This document shows, one piece after another, positions 21,481 through 34,666 of a DNA stretch of 64,000 nt. Under the pieces are notes generated by a model. That model was given only the letters and a program-made list of their open reading frames with translations, did no database searches and had not been told where the DNA came from. The first letter of the stretch is position 1. The number at the start of each line of letters is the position of its first letter. The DNA lies in contig JABACO010000012.1 of NCBI GenBank assembly GCA_013339895.1, positions 9,427,777 to 9,491,776 on the forward strand. The letters are read 5' to 3'. Made by a program: the position numbers and the translations under genes. The stretch is from Ephydatia muelleri (taxonomy: Eukaryota > Porifera > Demospongiae > Spongillida > Spongillidae).

Positions 21481-21664
21481 CAGGGTTTTCATATGACATT
21501 TAGCTCAAACGTTGCGTCTACGTTGCCTTCTGTTAGATGCATGGTTTGAATATTCTAGTGCGACGTAGCAAATGTCATATGCAATTGCATGTGTACGAGA
21601 CTACGTCGTCATAATCATGTCGGAGACCGTGTCCCTATATTGTATAGCACAGGAAAAAAACGCG

Positions 21665-21800
21665 TCGAATCACTTTATGATTTTCAAATGATTTGTCACT
21701 TACATTATGTTACAGAATGTTAACAGACTGTAACATAATGTAAACATTCTGTAACAGAATGTAAGTAACAAATCATTTGAAAATCATAATATGATTCACG
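21665..21800. repeat. Fold-back repeat
   Basis: GAATCA...ATGATTTTCAAATGATTTGT...TTACATTATGTTACAG pairs with CTGTAACAGAATGTAAGTAACAAATCATTTGAAAATCAT. A palindromic MITE-sized unit of about 135 bp. Confidence 0.7.
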
Positions 21801-21888
21801 CCTTTTTTTTGCTGTGTAGATGGAAAGAAATGAAAATGGAGAAGCAGCGATACAACAGTCATTGGGTGTGATAAAAAAATTAAGAAAA

Positions 21889-22168
21889 CAAGTAAATAAA
21901 AACATTCTCTATGAGAAAGTTGGTGGGATATAGGATTTGAAGGCAATTGGTGGTGTAAAAAGCAAGGAAACAAGGTCTTATCTGAAGGGAAAATGTAATA
22001 GTCCTATATTTAGCACATTTTAGGGTATATGTTGTTTGTGTGCTAAATATAGCACTATTACATTTTCCCTTCAGATAAGACCTTGTTTCCTTGCTTTTTA
22101 CACCACCAATTGCCTTCAAATCCTATATCCCACCAACTTTCTCATAGAGAATGTTTTTATTTACTTGT
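21889..22168. repeat. Long near-perfect palindrome, two 129-nt arms
   Basis: Arm 21889-22017 (CAAGTAAATAAAAACATTCT...) and arm 22040-22168 (...AGAATGTTTTTATTTACTTG) are reverse complements almost base for base, around a ~22-nt loop. It must be recent or maintained. The open frames at 21880-22119 and 22036-22269 are mirror artefacts of it. Confidence 0.85.
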
Positions 22169-22304
22169 ATATAAATGGTGTTCTTGGGAAAGCAGCCATT
22201 CAGTCTCATAGCCTGCCTATTGACGACCTGAATATTGCTGACCCACCCACCACTCCGCTTGTGCATTGATTGTACCTTGTACACTGATTTTCATGTCATA
22301 CATC

Positions 22305-22565
22305 AATGGCAGGCGGCACCCTTCGGGCTTCTACCCTGACCAACCACGTCAAACCCATGACCGCGTCATGGTGTGGCACACCTGGTCGCACCCAAGGCAA
22401 GCCAGCGCTACCTTGGTCCCAGGTCAGTCAGCGGGGAGGGCCTACCACTCACCATGACCACGTCATGGTAGTGGCATGTCTGGTCACACCCAAGGCAAGC
22501 CAGCGCTACCTTGGTCCCAGATTTGGCCTGATGGGTACACCCTGTCACCAGGTTGCCGCCTGACC
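22305..22565. repeat. Short-repeat cluster with internal direct duplication
   Basis: CACCCAAGGCAAGCCAGCGC-TACCTTGGTCCCAG occurs at about 22389-22423 and again at 22488-22522. The ends GGCAGGCGGCACCC and GGTTGCCGCCTGACC are imperfectly inverted. Looks like a small transposon derivative. Confidence 0.5.
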
Positions 22566-22641
22566 CCTTTTGGGCAAAACTGTTATCCGTCAATTAGTAT
22601 AGATGCATGACAGGGGTTGAGGGAACTCAGTTAGCGATATG

Positions 22642-22947
22642 CTACAGCATTAGGGAGTACATGTATGCATTAGCACGGAATGAGCATTCATACAGCATTA
22701 AAAGTGAATTTATGTGTTGATACAGTGAAGGAGAGAGTGTGTCTTTTCTCAACTTATAGATGCATCTCTCAAGATTTTTCCTCAGTGGATCAAGTTGCAT
22801 TTTTGCAATCGACTTCATGTGTGCAGTGCTCACTGGGTGCCATGCATGTGACAAGTCAATTTGTAGTGAAAGCATTTGAACCAGTACATATGATCTGATG
22901 TGACAGTTAATGATAGCTGATAAACATTTCAGATAGCTTGTAAACAT
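22642..22947 (-). other. Unrecognised open frame, possible exon remnant
   Basis: A 101-codon frame with KMQLDPLRKNLERCIYKL and LSPSLYQHINSLLMLYE, a helix-rich pattern faintly like SRA1/Sec31 C-terminal helices. No splice-supported neighbours were found. Bases 22910-23213 belong instead to the 3' flank of copy C, so the overlap is suspicious. Confidence 0.2.
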
Positions 22948-23213
22948 TTCATCTACCTTTCATGCAGCTGAAACTCGCACAACATACAACCTCACAGTAC
23001 AACTGAAATCCGTCATGTATACCACTCTTCTTCATACAGAAACATAACACTTTTCATAACACAACAGTAGAAATTAGTCAGGTACACCCTGCAGTCTTAT
23101 CTACACCAGGACTTAGCTAGGCCAATTACAAAATCTCCATTCATTCTCTTGTTGGACTAAGATAATACGAGCTTCGTGTAGGTAAAAATCAAATACTTCA
23201 CATCCGACTGATA

Positions 23214-24440
<1,227 letters not shown>

Positions 24441-24519
24441 CTACATGAGTCAGCAATGCAAGATAAGAACTACCTCACTGCTAAAATCCAGTGGGTTATA
24501 TAAATATTTGATAAACCTT

Positions 24520-25440
24520 TCAGAGTGGACCTACACCTGAGGCTGTGGTCACCAAATTCCAATCTGCATAACAGAAGGCAATATCTCCTGCTCAGTTCAA
24601 CATTCAGTACACTCAAATTTGGACTCGAATCTTGTCCTGTATTTAGTGGCCAAACTGAACTCTAGACATAAGTAGTGTGTCTTTATCTACATGGAGGAAT
24701 AGCACTTTGTCAGGTTGATCTCCAGTTTCACCACGACATTTTGACACAGCCAAGGGAGTACATGAAGGTATAGTGAAATCTTTAAAGCATAAGCCACCTC
24801 TCTTTGCTATGACGTTTTGCAGCCATAGAGTGTTGACTTTGAAGCAGAGTGATATAGTTGCTGAAGATGTGGAGGTAATTGCCAATGCAGCAAATGTGCA
24901 ACTTTTCCATGGAGCAGGTATGGCTGGGACCTTTAATAAACCATCAGCTGGAGGTCTACAAGATGTGTCCAATGCTCACATAACTGTCAGTGGACCGGTT
25001 CAGATTGGAGATCTGGCTATAACTGCTAGTGGGAGAGGAGCCCTGAAGTGCTAACGTGTGTATATGTTGTTGGACCTAAAGCTGAATACTACTTACCTAA
25101 GGACTGCACTAAATTGATTAAACAAATTTCAAAGAAAGCTCTGGTATCAGCAAACAAAATGGCATTCTATCTATAGCCCTCCCAGCCATAAGCAGTGGTG
25201 TGTTTGGAGTGGACAAAGAACTGGTGGCTGAGGTGATCATTAATACCATCATCAACCATCAGTTCACCAGCAGACCTCCAGTCCTAGAGGACATCAGAAT
25301 TGTGATCATTGATAGCTCCATCTTTGATTGCTTTGCCGAATACTTCAACCGGAGGAAGAAAGACACCCCTCCACCACCAGCACTCCCACCAGTATCATAG
25401 CAGCAGATGCAGTGAACAGGGGAAGTATGGGAGTTACATC
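24520..25440 (+). pseudogene. Copy C: KH-like and macro exon, inverted and broken
   Basis: The plus strand reads GPTPEAVVTKFQSA then a stop, then recovers KPPLFAMTFCSHRVLTLKQS, VIANAANVQLFHGAGMAG (NAAN retained) and a frame break near 25055. It resumes at SSGVFGVDKELVAEVIINTI. The exon tail (SMGVTSGGVE) is still recognisable at 25420-25450. Opposite strand from the DTC part of copy C. Confidence 0.8.
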
Positions 25441-25698
25441 TGGTGGAGTAGAGGTTAGGCCAGTAATACATCTACTCTACATGGGATTATTTCTGTGAAA
25501 AAGGACCTAGTGCATGTTTTTTTCAAGATTTCAATACTTTTTTTATATTCTACTACACCACTACATGTGCATAAAAATACATTATAAAAAAACTTGACAC
25601 GAACAGACAACAGCTTAAAAATTCCTATAAAGAAGACTCACCATTAACACCAGCAGCATATGTGGCATTATACGAGAGAGAAACATTCAGAGATATTG

Positions 25699-26240
25699 CT
25701 AAGATCTTGCTTCATGCATAGTAGTTTCTTGTTGGCCTGCAAGTAAAGTAGCATTTCCATAGTGACCCACTATTGATGCAGGAACAAAGTCCTCATCTCC
25801 GAAGACAGACGGGTTGTAAGGCCAGATCCCAGGAGTCTTGAATCCACTCACAGCATTTTGTGCTGATGCCGCTTTTAAGTATGCCAACAGTTTAGCAATA
25901 TCTATAACAACCTGGTTGATTTACCTTTTGAGAGTTTTTTCACCAAACCGGCTAGGTCTTATTCCATCCGAGGCCATCCTTGCATCCTGCGATCCAAACA
26001 TTTACCCCATCATGCATTCCGAGCGCATTTTTTCACTGAACGTGTGATACCTATATGGAACCACTTACCCCATGATGTTGTCACTTCATTGAACATTACA
26101 GTTTTTCGTACCCGACTTAGATCTGTTGACCTCACCCTTTTGTATGTTATATCCCTTCCATGTTTAGGCAGTTTGTAAGTGCATGTACACATCGTGCCAC
26201 TACTTGCCTTTTTGCATATGTATGTGTGTTTATATGTATG

Positions 26241-26283
<43 letters not shown>

Positions 26284-27108
26284 GTTGCTTAACTCTTTCA
26301 CGGGCAACAGAGCAATATTGCGCTGCAGATGCTATACTAAAGCCACTCTGTTTACCAAAGCAGTTAACACTTTGCAGTCAACAACATATTGATCAGTTGT
26401 TTCCTGGTCATATATTATGTCTGTTGTTTGCTAACTACGTTTTCCTGCAACGCACAACAGTTTTTTTCTGCAAAACATGTGTACTGTAATAATTGGCTTT
26501 GCCCATTAAAGAGTTAATTATACGTCCAATATGCTGCTTTTGAAATGCACTGATTTCTTGTTCAAAGAATATTTTTAAAGCTCTGTACACAGTGGCTGCA
26601 TTCTATATGTAGTATGTGGAACAAAGGACAACATTATCACATGATTTTTTGAGGCAACTGCAGTGCTGGATAGTATTTGTGGGCTTCATGGTTGTCAAGG
26701 AGTAACAGCATGCACCTTCTTGGTAGCAGTAGGACGTATAACATCAACAAACCATGTCAACCATGTCAAAAATGCCGCCTCACCATTGATCCAGCCATTG
26801 TCAGTACATATCCTTTTTTACCCAGGTGGGGCACTATCCATGAGCACATCTTGCATATGCTTCCTGGCAAAAATCATAAAAGGTGGAATAAAAGACCCTG
26901 TAGCATTACAGCAGCAGTGTGCTGTAGTGAGAGTTCCCCTCTCAGAACTGGACATGATATCCACTTGCTTTTTCCCATGGATTGACAAACTTTTAGGTGG
27001 TTTACTGGTCGTAGTGCGAATTCCAGTTTCGTCCATGTTGTAGAGCTGACCTGCATCAATCGAATGTTTTTTGAATCTGTTCCCATAAAAGTGAATAAAA
27101 CCTCTCAA
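25699..27108 (-). pseudogene. Tigger/pogo-like DDE transposase remnant, split by a LINE
   Basis: 27108-26653 encodes the catalytic part: LYNMDETGIRTTT, KKQVDIMSSSERGTLTTAHC, GSFIPPFMIFARK, then, after frame breaks, DNGWINGEAAFLTWLTWFV. 25887-25699 encodes the typical C-terminal block (AYLKAASAQNAVSGFKTPGI, WPYNPSVFGDEDF). The LINE at 25885-26282 sits between the two pieces. Confidence 0.75.
25885..26290 (+). mobile_element. LINE 3' end with (AATC)n tail
   Basis: Plus-strand counterpart of the LINE at 11821-12440: NLVDLPFESFFTKPARSYSI and VIPIWNHLPHDVVTSLNITV-type RT tail. Ends in about eleven AATC units (26239-26282), a typical 3' tail of such LINEs. Inserted in the Tigger remnant. Confidence 0.8.
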
Positions 27109-27119
27109 CTTGAGATCTG

Positions 27120-27800
27120 TTGAATTTCCTTACGCGCGTGCTACTGAAGTTGGTTCTGGAATCCGTAGCACGATTTCGGGATGTCTCTTTCGAAAACCAG
27201 CAAGCCAGCCAGGACCTGCAGACCCGTTACGAAAAGGATGTGTATTGGAAGACTAGCTGTAAAAAATTGGTACGTGTTAGACCCCAAAACACACTGTCCA
27301 GATCCTTTAGGTATGCAGCTAGTTCTTAATTACTTAGTTACTCCTCTGCTGCACTTGGGCAGTCTGTCCTGTCTCAGTTAGCCACAATCGCCCAACAGCA
27401 TCTTGGGAAGACAGCTGTAGAAGTCCTTACGTCCACTCCAAAAGCAAAGCTGGTAGTCAATCCTGGACGAACAGAACGACAAAAAAACATGAGAAGCATG
27501 GTAAGGAAAGTGAAAAAGTCAATACATGTAGCAATGGATGATATGAACCTTAAGACTGTTATGGCCAACAGAATTAGTTGGAAAAAGTTTGACAAGATGA
27601 GAACAGCAACACTGGTTGAACTAAAAGGCAAGAAAAGAAAAAACGATGACAGAGATGAAGATATGCCCCCAGCTAAGCGTACTCACACAGGCAACCTGGA
27701 TGTGGAGGAACATAATACAGATGTACAGAACCAACTGCAACTGTATCCTACTATGTGTAAACCTGCTCATTTGATTTTATGTACAAGTGATGTTTAAATC
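27120..27800 (+). other. Unrecognised coding remnant
   Basis: Two frames separated by a stop near 27329: one with RFRDVSFENQQASQDLQTRY, the other a basic segment with KVKKSIHVAMDDMNLKTVM and KGKKRKNDDRDEDMPPAKRT (nuclear-signal-like). They could be parts of one degraded transposon ORF. I do not recognise the family. Confidence 0.25.
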
Positions 27801-28109
27801 TTATCTGTAATTGTGAAATAGTCAATACATGTACTGATTTACACAGGACTAATACCACAATGAAAAACAACACTTCTGCACAATCTGCATGGACAACATG
27901 ATTGTCTAACACTGATTCCTACTCGACACTACCCACTTTATCATAAAACTAAACTTACCTCTTTACTTGCAGCGTCTATGTCAACGAGAGCGTCCGTTTC
28001 GAACAAGCACAGAAGTTCACTTTTCTACATCGTAAAAACGATCGGTTGGTAGCGTGTCCCCTGGATACACTTTTCTGACAATTGGCACAGTACGGTTGCG
28101 CCGTCTTAA

Positions 28110-30208
28110 TTTCCCCACTTCCTTCGGTGGCTCTAAATTGAAGAAGCGCCTTGTATCCTCCCCAATACTCACCTTACCTGATTTCAGTTTACCCTTTGTG
28201 CTAGATACAGATGCCAGCGGGGATGGCTTGGGTGAGTACTCGCCCAGAATGTTGATGGGGTTGAAAGAGTGGTGGTAGGGCTCTGAGCCGAACTGAAAAG
28301 AAGTATTGTGCTACGAGGCGGGAAATGTTGGCTCTGGTGTGGGCTGCTCGTCATTTCCAGCCATACCTCTACGGAAGAAAGTTTACCTTACGCACAGATC
28401 ATCACTGTTTACAATGGTTACATAATTTTAAGGAGCCGGAGGGTCAAGTGGCTCGCTGGTTGGAGGTGTTATCTGAATATGATTACACCGTTATACACCG
28501 CGTAGGTAAGCAGCACACTAATGCTGATGCGTTGTCCCGTGGCAGGTGCGTGCAGTGTGGATTGGAGAAAAAGGAAGAGGAGAGGGAAGAAGCTAACAGT
28601 TGTGATGCAGTGTCACACCTGATGCTGCCAACATGGACGGAAGAGGAGATAAAGTCTTTTCAGAGTGCTGATCCTGACATACACCAGATGGTCTACTGGC
28701 TGGAAACTGATGCCACTCCTACAGGATGCCCCAAGGATGCTTCATGGAGGCTTGCATCCCTGTGGGTGCAAAGGCGGTATCTGACCTTGCAGCATGGGGT
28801 GTTGTATCGTTGTTGGGAGGACATACCAGGGGGTGGTACTGGTAGACACCTTCAACTGGTCTTGCCTGCAAAATTGGTGAATGGGGTATTGGAAGGCCTC
28901 CACAATACGTTGGTAGGGGGACATATGGGGGAGAGGAAAACGTTAGAAAAAGTTCGTGCCCGTTTTTATTGGCCGGGTCAGAGGAAAGAGATAGAACAAT
29001 GGTGCAGGAATTGTAATGTTTGTCTCTCCAGGAAATCTCCATCTCACAAGGCTAGAGCTCCAATGGAAATCAGTCAAACACTGCGACCCATGCAGAGGGT
29101 TGCTATGGACATCCTTGGCCCGCTCCCAGAAACCCTCAGAGGTAACAAGTATATCTTGGTGGTTGGGGAGTACTTCACCAAATGGAAGGAGGCATTTCCA
29201 TTGAAAGATACTGAGGCACTAACCATTGCCAAAGTGTTTGTAAATGAATTTGTGTGTAGATTTGGGGTTCCAGATTCCCTGCACACAGACCAAGGGAGAA
29301 ACTTTGAAGCCAAGGTCCTGAAAGAAGTATGCCAGCTGTTGGGTGTCAAGAAGACACGGACAACTCCTTACCATCCCCAAAGTGATGGACTAGTCGAAAG
29401 GTTCAATAGAACTTTGTTAGACATGTTAAGTATGGCTGTAAAGGATGATGAGCGTGATTGGGACCTCCTTTTCCCTACCTTGTTGTTTGCATATCGCACC
29501 AGTCGCCATGTTACAACTGGGGTCACACCCTTTGAACTTATGTATGGTCGTGATGCCCGCTTACCTGAAGATGTATTGTTCTCTATTCCAGCCACAGCTG
29601 AGGACCCCATTCAGTATGCTGATGTGCTCAAGAATCGATTGCAGTTGGCTTATATACGAGTCAATCAGCACATGGCGGTGCAGCAAGGATATCAGAAGGA
29701 GTCGTACGATGCTGACGTCAGAGGGGACCCATACTGTATTAATGATCTTGTTTTTCTACACAATCCAGCAGTCTGCAGGGGTTTTTCAAAGAAGCTGCAC
29801 AGACCTTGGCAGTTCAAAGTGGTTAAGGTCCTTGGACCTTCCATCTACAGGATTGTGGACTGTACTAATCCCCGAAGGCGTAAAGTGGTACACTTCAACC
29901 GGTTGAAGCCTGCACCTTCGCACAGCACTGCAGAGGAAGAGGATGAGTACTATGATGTAATTGTTCACAGTGTGCCACCTGCTGACACAGATCGTCAAGC
30001 CACCATATTGGAGGTACCGAGGCAGCACCAATTGGAACATCCAGTACCCAAGATTGAGCAACCAGCAGTTGTACCCAGAGTTCCTCCACCAGCAGTGGAA
30101 GGTGCCCCAGCACTGAGGCGCTCTAACAGGATAAGCAGGCCTCCTGTACGTTATGGAGACCCCGTGGTACTGACAGACACTTTGGATACTCCTGAAATCT
30201 TCGAATGA
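28110..30208 (+). pseudogene. Ty3/Gypsy pol 3' half: RNase H, integrase, C-terminal tail (element I)
   Basis: Starts at the RT/RNase H connection (KLKKRLVSSPILTLPDF, VLDTDASGDGLG) with frameshifts at about 28228 and 28275. It is then open from 28325 for 627 codons. RNase H: FTLRTDHHCLQWL, NADALSRG. Integrase: zinc-binding H-x-H ... CRNCNVCLSRK, catalytic core MDILGPLPE, SLHTDQGRNFEAK, and SDGLVERFNRTL with the catalytic Glu. GPSIYRIVDCTNPRRRKVVH follows. The RT palm is absent. A purine-rich tract (30232-30248) and the 3' LTR follow. The missing 5' half lies on the opposite strand at 34649-32844. Confidence 0.9.
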
Positions 30209-30248
30209 GAACTAGAGTGGAGGACCACTCTTGGAAGAGAGGGAGTAG

Positions 30249-30383
30249 TGTAGTGGCATAACCTGTATCAAATGATTGACTAGTTATTGAACTATTAGCT
30301 GCATATAAATTTGGTGTATGCGCATGATCGAGAGAGTTGATGCAGTGAAGTTCTGATAATCACTTCACGCTGTGGGTTCTACA
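30249..30383 (+). repeat. 3' LTR of element I, 135 bp
   Basis: Begins TGTAGTGGCATAACC and ends GTGGGTTCTACA. Identical by eye, in reverse complement, to 34667-34801. Followed by TATG, matching the TATG that precedes the other LTR on its own strand. Confidence 0.9.
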
Positions 30384-30639
30384 TATGTATGTGGTAATGG
30401 CAAACGAACAATTACATGCATTACGTTAATATTTCGGTCTGTGGTCGAGGCTATAGCTCTTCCAGCTGCTGTTTGGTTCCAACACTTCCGTACAAGTAAA
30501 GAGTCCTAAACCGTGGAACGCTATGTATTTTGTTGAGGTAAGAACCTCTGAATAGTTTTTTACCTTTCAAAAGACCCAGTAAAAAAGTATACTTATATTA
30601 GGGAAGGGTCTAACTCTAACCTTTTCACTTCCGACGAAT

Positions 30640-30840
30640 GGTGCAAAGAAAAGCGGAACGACTTACGAAGCTAGGGATAACACAAAACGTCGTGTAAAAG
30701 GTTGGGTTACTACGTATATACACGTTTACGTGAGAGTTACAATTCGTCCGACTAATTTTCTAAAATGTGAGTTCGACAAAAATGCCCTAAAAACCCACGG
30801 AACCGGTGTTAAGATAACAATGGCACAATTGTTGTTCTGT
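30640..30840 (+). repeat. Dispersed repeat, copy 1
   Basis: Shares CGACTAATTTTCTAAAA, GTTCGACAAAAA and CACGGAACCGGTGTTAAG with 36205-36362 in the same orientation. Noncoding. Confidence 0.6.
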
Positions 30841-31226
30841 ATGCATTTTGGCACCCAGACAAATGCCCCTCCTCACGTTACACCACTGGTACAGTACAGT
30901 GTACTCTGGATACAATGATAAATAGTAAAATTCTTAAAATTCTTAATTCTTAAAGACTATATAAGTTGTTTTTTAATAATCGGTCTGTAGGGGAAGGCCG
31001 GGCAATGTGGACAGGGGGTCAAATTACTTTAAGACGCTCCATCATAAATTATTCAATTTTGGCCCGCTATAAAATAGGTGCTGACGGACAGAAGTGCAGC
31101 ATAATTAATTAAATTAGTTAGTGAATGTGTAATTACTTTGTTATTTTCAGTTGTTCCTTACGATATTCATCCGCGATAACCTTTTTTTTTTTCAATCATA
31201 ACAAATGAGACAAATGGTTGCATACG

Positions 31227-32280
31227 CATGATGATGTTGCCTACCATCGCCTGTGATAAGCATATTATGACGTAAATACATAGTGAATAGGGCAAAGTGG
31301 ATGAACTTGTTAATAAAACTTTCATTGCTGCGTTGAGACGGCCAACCACTTTCAAAAGCAATTGAAGAAGCCAAAGAGGATGGTGCCTGTACAGACACGT
31401 ACAGTCGGGCAAGGTCAAGAAGAAGCTAAGGCGGTTTCAACCTAGTAAGCAAGAACAATCTCAGGGTGGTTAAGGCAAGCTACACCTGCAATAAATTTGT
31501 TGCAGGTGTAGCTTGCCTTAACCACCCTGAGATTGTTCTTGCTTACTAGGTTGAAACCGCCTTAGCTTCTTCTTGACCTTGCCCGACTGTACGTGTCTGT
31601 ACAGGCACCATCCTCTTTGGCTTCTTCAATTGCTTTTTCATATCTTCCTCTGACCAGCTGGCCATCGACGTCTTTCGCTTGTAATTAACAAACCATTGTT
31701 GTCCAATCACGTGTCTAACTGGAAAGTGGTTGGCCGTCTCAACGCAGCAATGAAAGTTTTATTAACAAGTTCATCCACTTTGCCCTATGGACCTTTTGCC
31801 TTTGACGTCACGCATGAATTTTGGGCAACTTTTAAAATGGTATAACTTCACCATCATAGCTCCTACATGCTTTTCGTTTTAAATTTTTATTGAGAAGTAA
31901 ATTACCACACGTTTCATTTTTGTTGTATTTCACGATGAAGCTCTGTAAGGGATTTGTATGCAATGAAACATTGCGGAAGTTGCTAATGAGACACGCGAAG
32001 TCGCGCTTTTCGATTTTTGGGGGGGGCAACTTCCGGTAACTTGTGAGCGCTGTGACATTTGCACCGTAACTGGCGAAGGTACTTCATTTTGGAATACAGT
32101 CAGGCATTCATTTACCATTAATTTAGTACTTGCTGTGTTTCTTTGTGAAGTTCCTGTAAGGACTTATGTTATGTCAAACACAACCAATCAATTTGTGACG
32201 TCAGAAGGCAAAAGGTCCATTCACTATGTATTTACATCATAATATGCTTATCACAGGCGATGGTAGGCAACATCATCATG
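31227..32280. repeat. Large fold-back, ~264-nt arms, right arm interrupted
   Basis: The left arm 31227-31490 is the reverse complement of 31501-32280 around a 10-nt loop. Two segments break the right arm: ~80 extra bases near 31640-31720 and a 430-bp MITE at 31789-32218. Minus-strand or plus-strand frames here are mirror artefacts. Confidence 0.8.
31789..32218. mobile_element. MITE, 430 bp, nested in the fold-back
   Basis: Terminal inverted repeats GGACCTTTTGCCTTTGACGT and the complement GACGTCAGAAGGCAAAAGGT-CC. The uninterrupted left arm reads CCCTATTCACT where the right arm has CCCTAT-[element]-ATTCACT, so the insertion site and a 2-bp AT duplication can be read directly. Confidence 0.85.
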
Positions 32281-32362
32281 CGCCGCGCGAGCGACATGTT
32301 GTTTGCATGTTGTCAACATTAATGTTGACAACATGTAAACAACATATCGCTCGCGCGGCGCC
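32280..32362. repeat. GC-capped perfect-looking hairpin
   Basis: GCGCCGCGCGAGCGA...GTTGTCAACATT pairs with AATGTTGACAAC...TCGCTCGCGCGGCGC. Arms are ~41 nt with a two-base centre and only one or two mismatches, immediately adjoining the larger fold-back. Confidence 0.8.
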
Positions 32363-32843
32363 ATGTAGCTTAGTAACGAGTAGTATAACGTATTGTATTT
32401 TATCTTGGAAGGTTATATTGTATATGTCGGTCCTCTCAATCGTGGACGATTGGAGGGAAACTGGATCGGTAACTCGCGGCTCTCCCCACGTTCACCCAGA
32501 GTGCCGTCAGTTGTCTTGTTTCATCTTCATTACTCTTCTGGCTTTGCAGAGATAATCCGCGGTGTTTATACCGGTAGAGGTTTCTAAATGTTGCTGGTAA
32601 GCATGTGTCCTATAATGAATGTATAACATAGTTGGGCTGCCGTTATTAAGCCTGCATGTGCCCAATTACCGTGTAATGCACAGACACGCGTCCTTAAGCT
32701 TATAACAGCGGATAACTATTTATCACAAAGTACCTATACGAGAAGTGGGACTAAGGGTTAGACAATCTTATTGTCTACGCGGATTGTACAGAAGAGTGTT
32801 TTTGCGACACTGCCATTGTGGAATTTAAAATTGATAATTCTAT

Positions 32844-34649
32844 TCATGTGTTGATTTGATGAGATGTCAATCGGGTACGACCCAGGTCACTGTCATCCAA
32901 AGCAATGACATCTTGGAACTGCCAGAGCAAGTCAGCCACTTTCTCTCGAACATCAGGAGCCAGACTGTCTGTCATCTGCTGTATGGAGTGCTGCACAGAC
33001 CAAGTGGATTGCTTACAGACAGGGTATTGTACTGATGCACAATCAGCAGGATCCTGAATAGGTTTTAACATACCCATTATCTCATCCTTGTACACTGTAA
33101 CGGGTGCAAAGCCGGGCTTAAGAACCTGGACCATTGTGTGTGTAGCAGCAGCATCAATGATGGAGTGAGCCACCATGAGACCATGCTGGTCCATAAACCG
33201 CCACACTGGTTCCACCAGGAGAGCACTGGAGTTGCTCATGCAACGACCTGCATTTTGTGACACCTTCGCAGGAAGGCACATTTGACAATATGGAGGGACA
33301 TTTAGGGTTTCAGATGAAGTCACAAAACAAACTGGGGAGCATTGTGTACTGCGTTCAGGGCCTGACACAAATTGCACTGGGCCTTCCTGTGTCAGCAAAA
33401 CGTGCTGTTGAAGGTCAACAATACAACCCCGCTTTATCAAAAAATCCGCCCCAAGAAGGCATTCCTGGTTTAAATTCCTTGCTACCAGAACTAGATGCTG
33501 CTGTGACAATGCTCCAACTTTTATGCTCATTGTGCACTGCCCACTAATGTCCAATTTCTCCCCATTTGCTGCCACGACTGAATTGGCAGGCACCTCCAAT
33601 TTAAGCGAGTTTCCAAATTTAACATCCCTTACAACATCCTCTCTCACTAACGTCACGGCAGAACCCGTGTCTACCAGCATTCTAGTGACGCGACCCTCTA
33701 TACTACCTTCTACCATTAACGTGGAACTTACGGCTGATATCTGCCAGGGACCCTTCTTACGCCCACTCCGTTTGTGAGGGCAGTTGCGCCGAATATGACC
33801 TTGCTCCCTGCAGTTCCAACATGTAATTGCTGCAGACCCTTGCTGTCTGGAAAAGGCAGAAGATTGTGGTGGCTGGTCTGCAACGGTAGGTTTCTCCTTG
33901 CCAGACAGCCGTCCATTCAGCTCTTGTATATTTGTTTTCTAAGGTCCTGAACAATTCTCTCTGAATCCTGAGCCTGTTTCCTTAGCTGTTGGACCGACAT
34001 TGTTGCAATTCCGTTTTCGGCTGCCGCATCCTCGATACTGCTGGACGCCAACGACGACGAGCCATGCCCGCGCTCACTGCTAAGTCTCTTCTGCGCAGCT
34101 TCCACCGACTCCTGTTGAATTGCCAACTTTAGCGCTTCATCCAGTGTTTCTGGCATTTCTTTCATGAGTCTCAGCTGCACAGTGGAAGAGCGCAAACCTT
34201 GCACAAACTGGTCCCTTACCAATTGTAGCCGTTGGTCGTTTGACCATCCAGGGTATGCTTTGTCTGCCAACACACGCAGTTCTCCAACGTACGTCACCAA
34301 GTTCTCGTCTGCCTTCTGACCGCGTCTTTGGAACTTCGCCTGCCACTCCAGATGGTTTCCCTCCGGCGCGTATTGAGCGCGAAGACACCTCGTCACAGCC
34401 GCATAGTCACCGGAGTCGACCAGTCCCTGCTGCGATACAACCCTGAAGCAACGGAAGTAGTTCGCTTGTCCATTGGCTCTCGTCGACTTTTACTTTGCGA
34501 ACATACATTTCGAAGCGCTTTAACCACAGAATGAGGTCTGTGCCTCCTGTAAAACGGGAAGGGGGCCGTAAGCTCATTCGCACCGTTTGTATTTGTGGAA
34601 TTAGCTCGCTGCTATCGGCCGAGTGTCCCATATCCATGGGCTCCACCAT
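32844..34649 (-). pseudogene. Ty3/Gypsy gag-protease 5' half (element I)
   Basis: Gag starts near 34649 (SRFTGGTDLILWLKRFEMYV), has a frame break around 34400-34440, and continues TRCLRAQYAPEGNHLEWQAK and RDQFVQGLRSSTVQLRLMKE. A zinc knuckle CWNCREQGHIRRNC lies near 33800, in a shifted frame. Protease follows with MLVDTGSAVTLV (frame 33716-32844). Coding stops at DSDLGRTRLTSHQINT, the usual entry to reverse transcriptase, where similarity ends abruptly. A primer binding site TGGTGTCAGAAGTGGGAT directly follows the LTR at 34665. This is the 5' half of the element whose 3' half is at 28110-30208. Confidence 0.85.
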
Positions 34650-34666
34650 CCCACTTCTGACACCAA

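Noticed and set aside
21880..22269. Two overlapping frames with the same peptide on opposite strands
   Set aside because: Both are mirror translations of the palindrome at 21889-22168.
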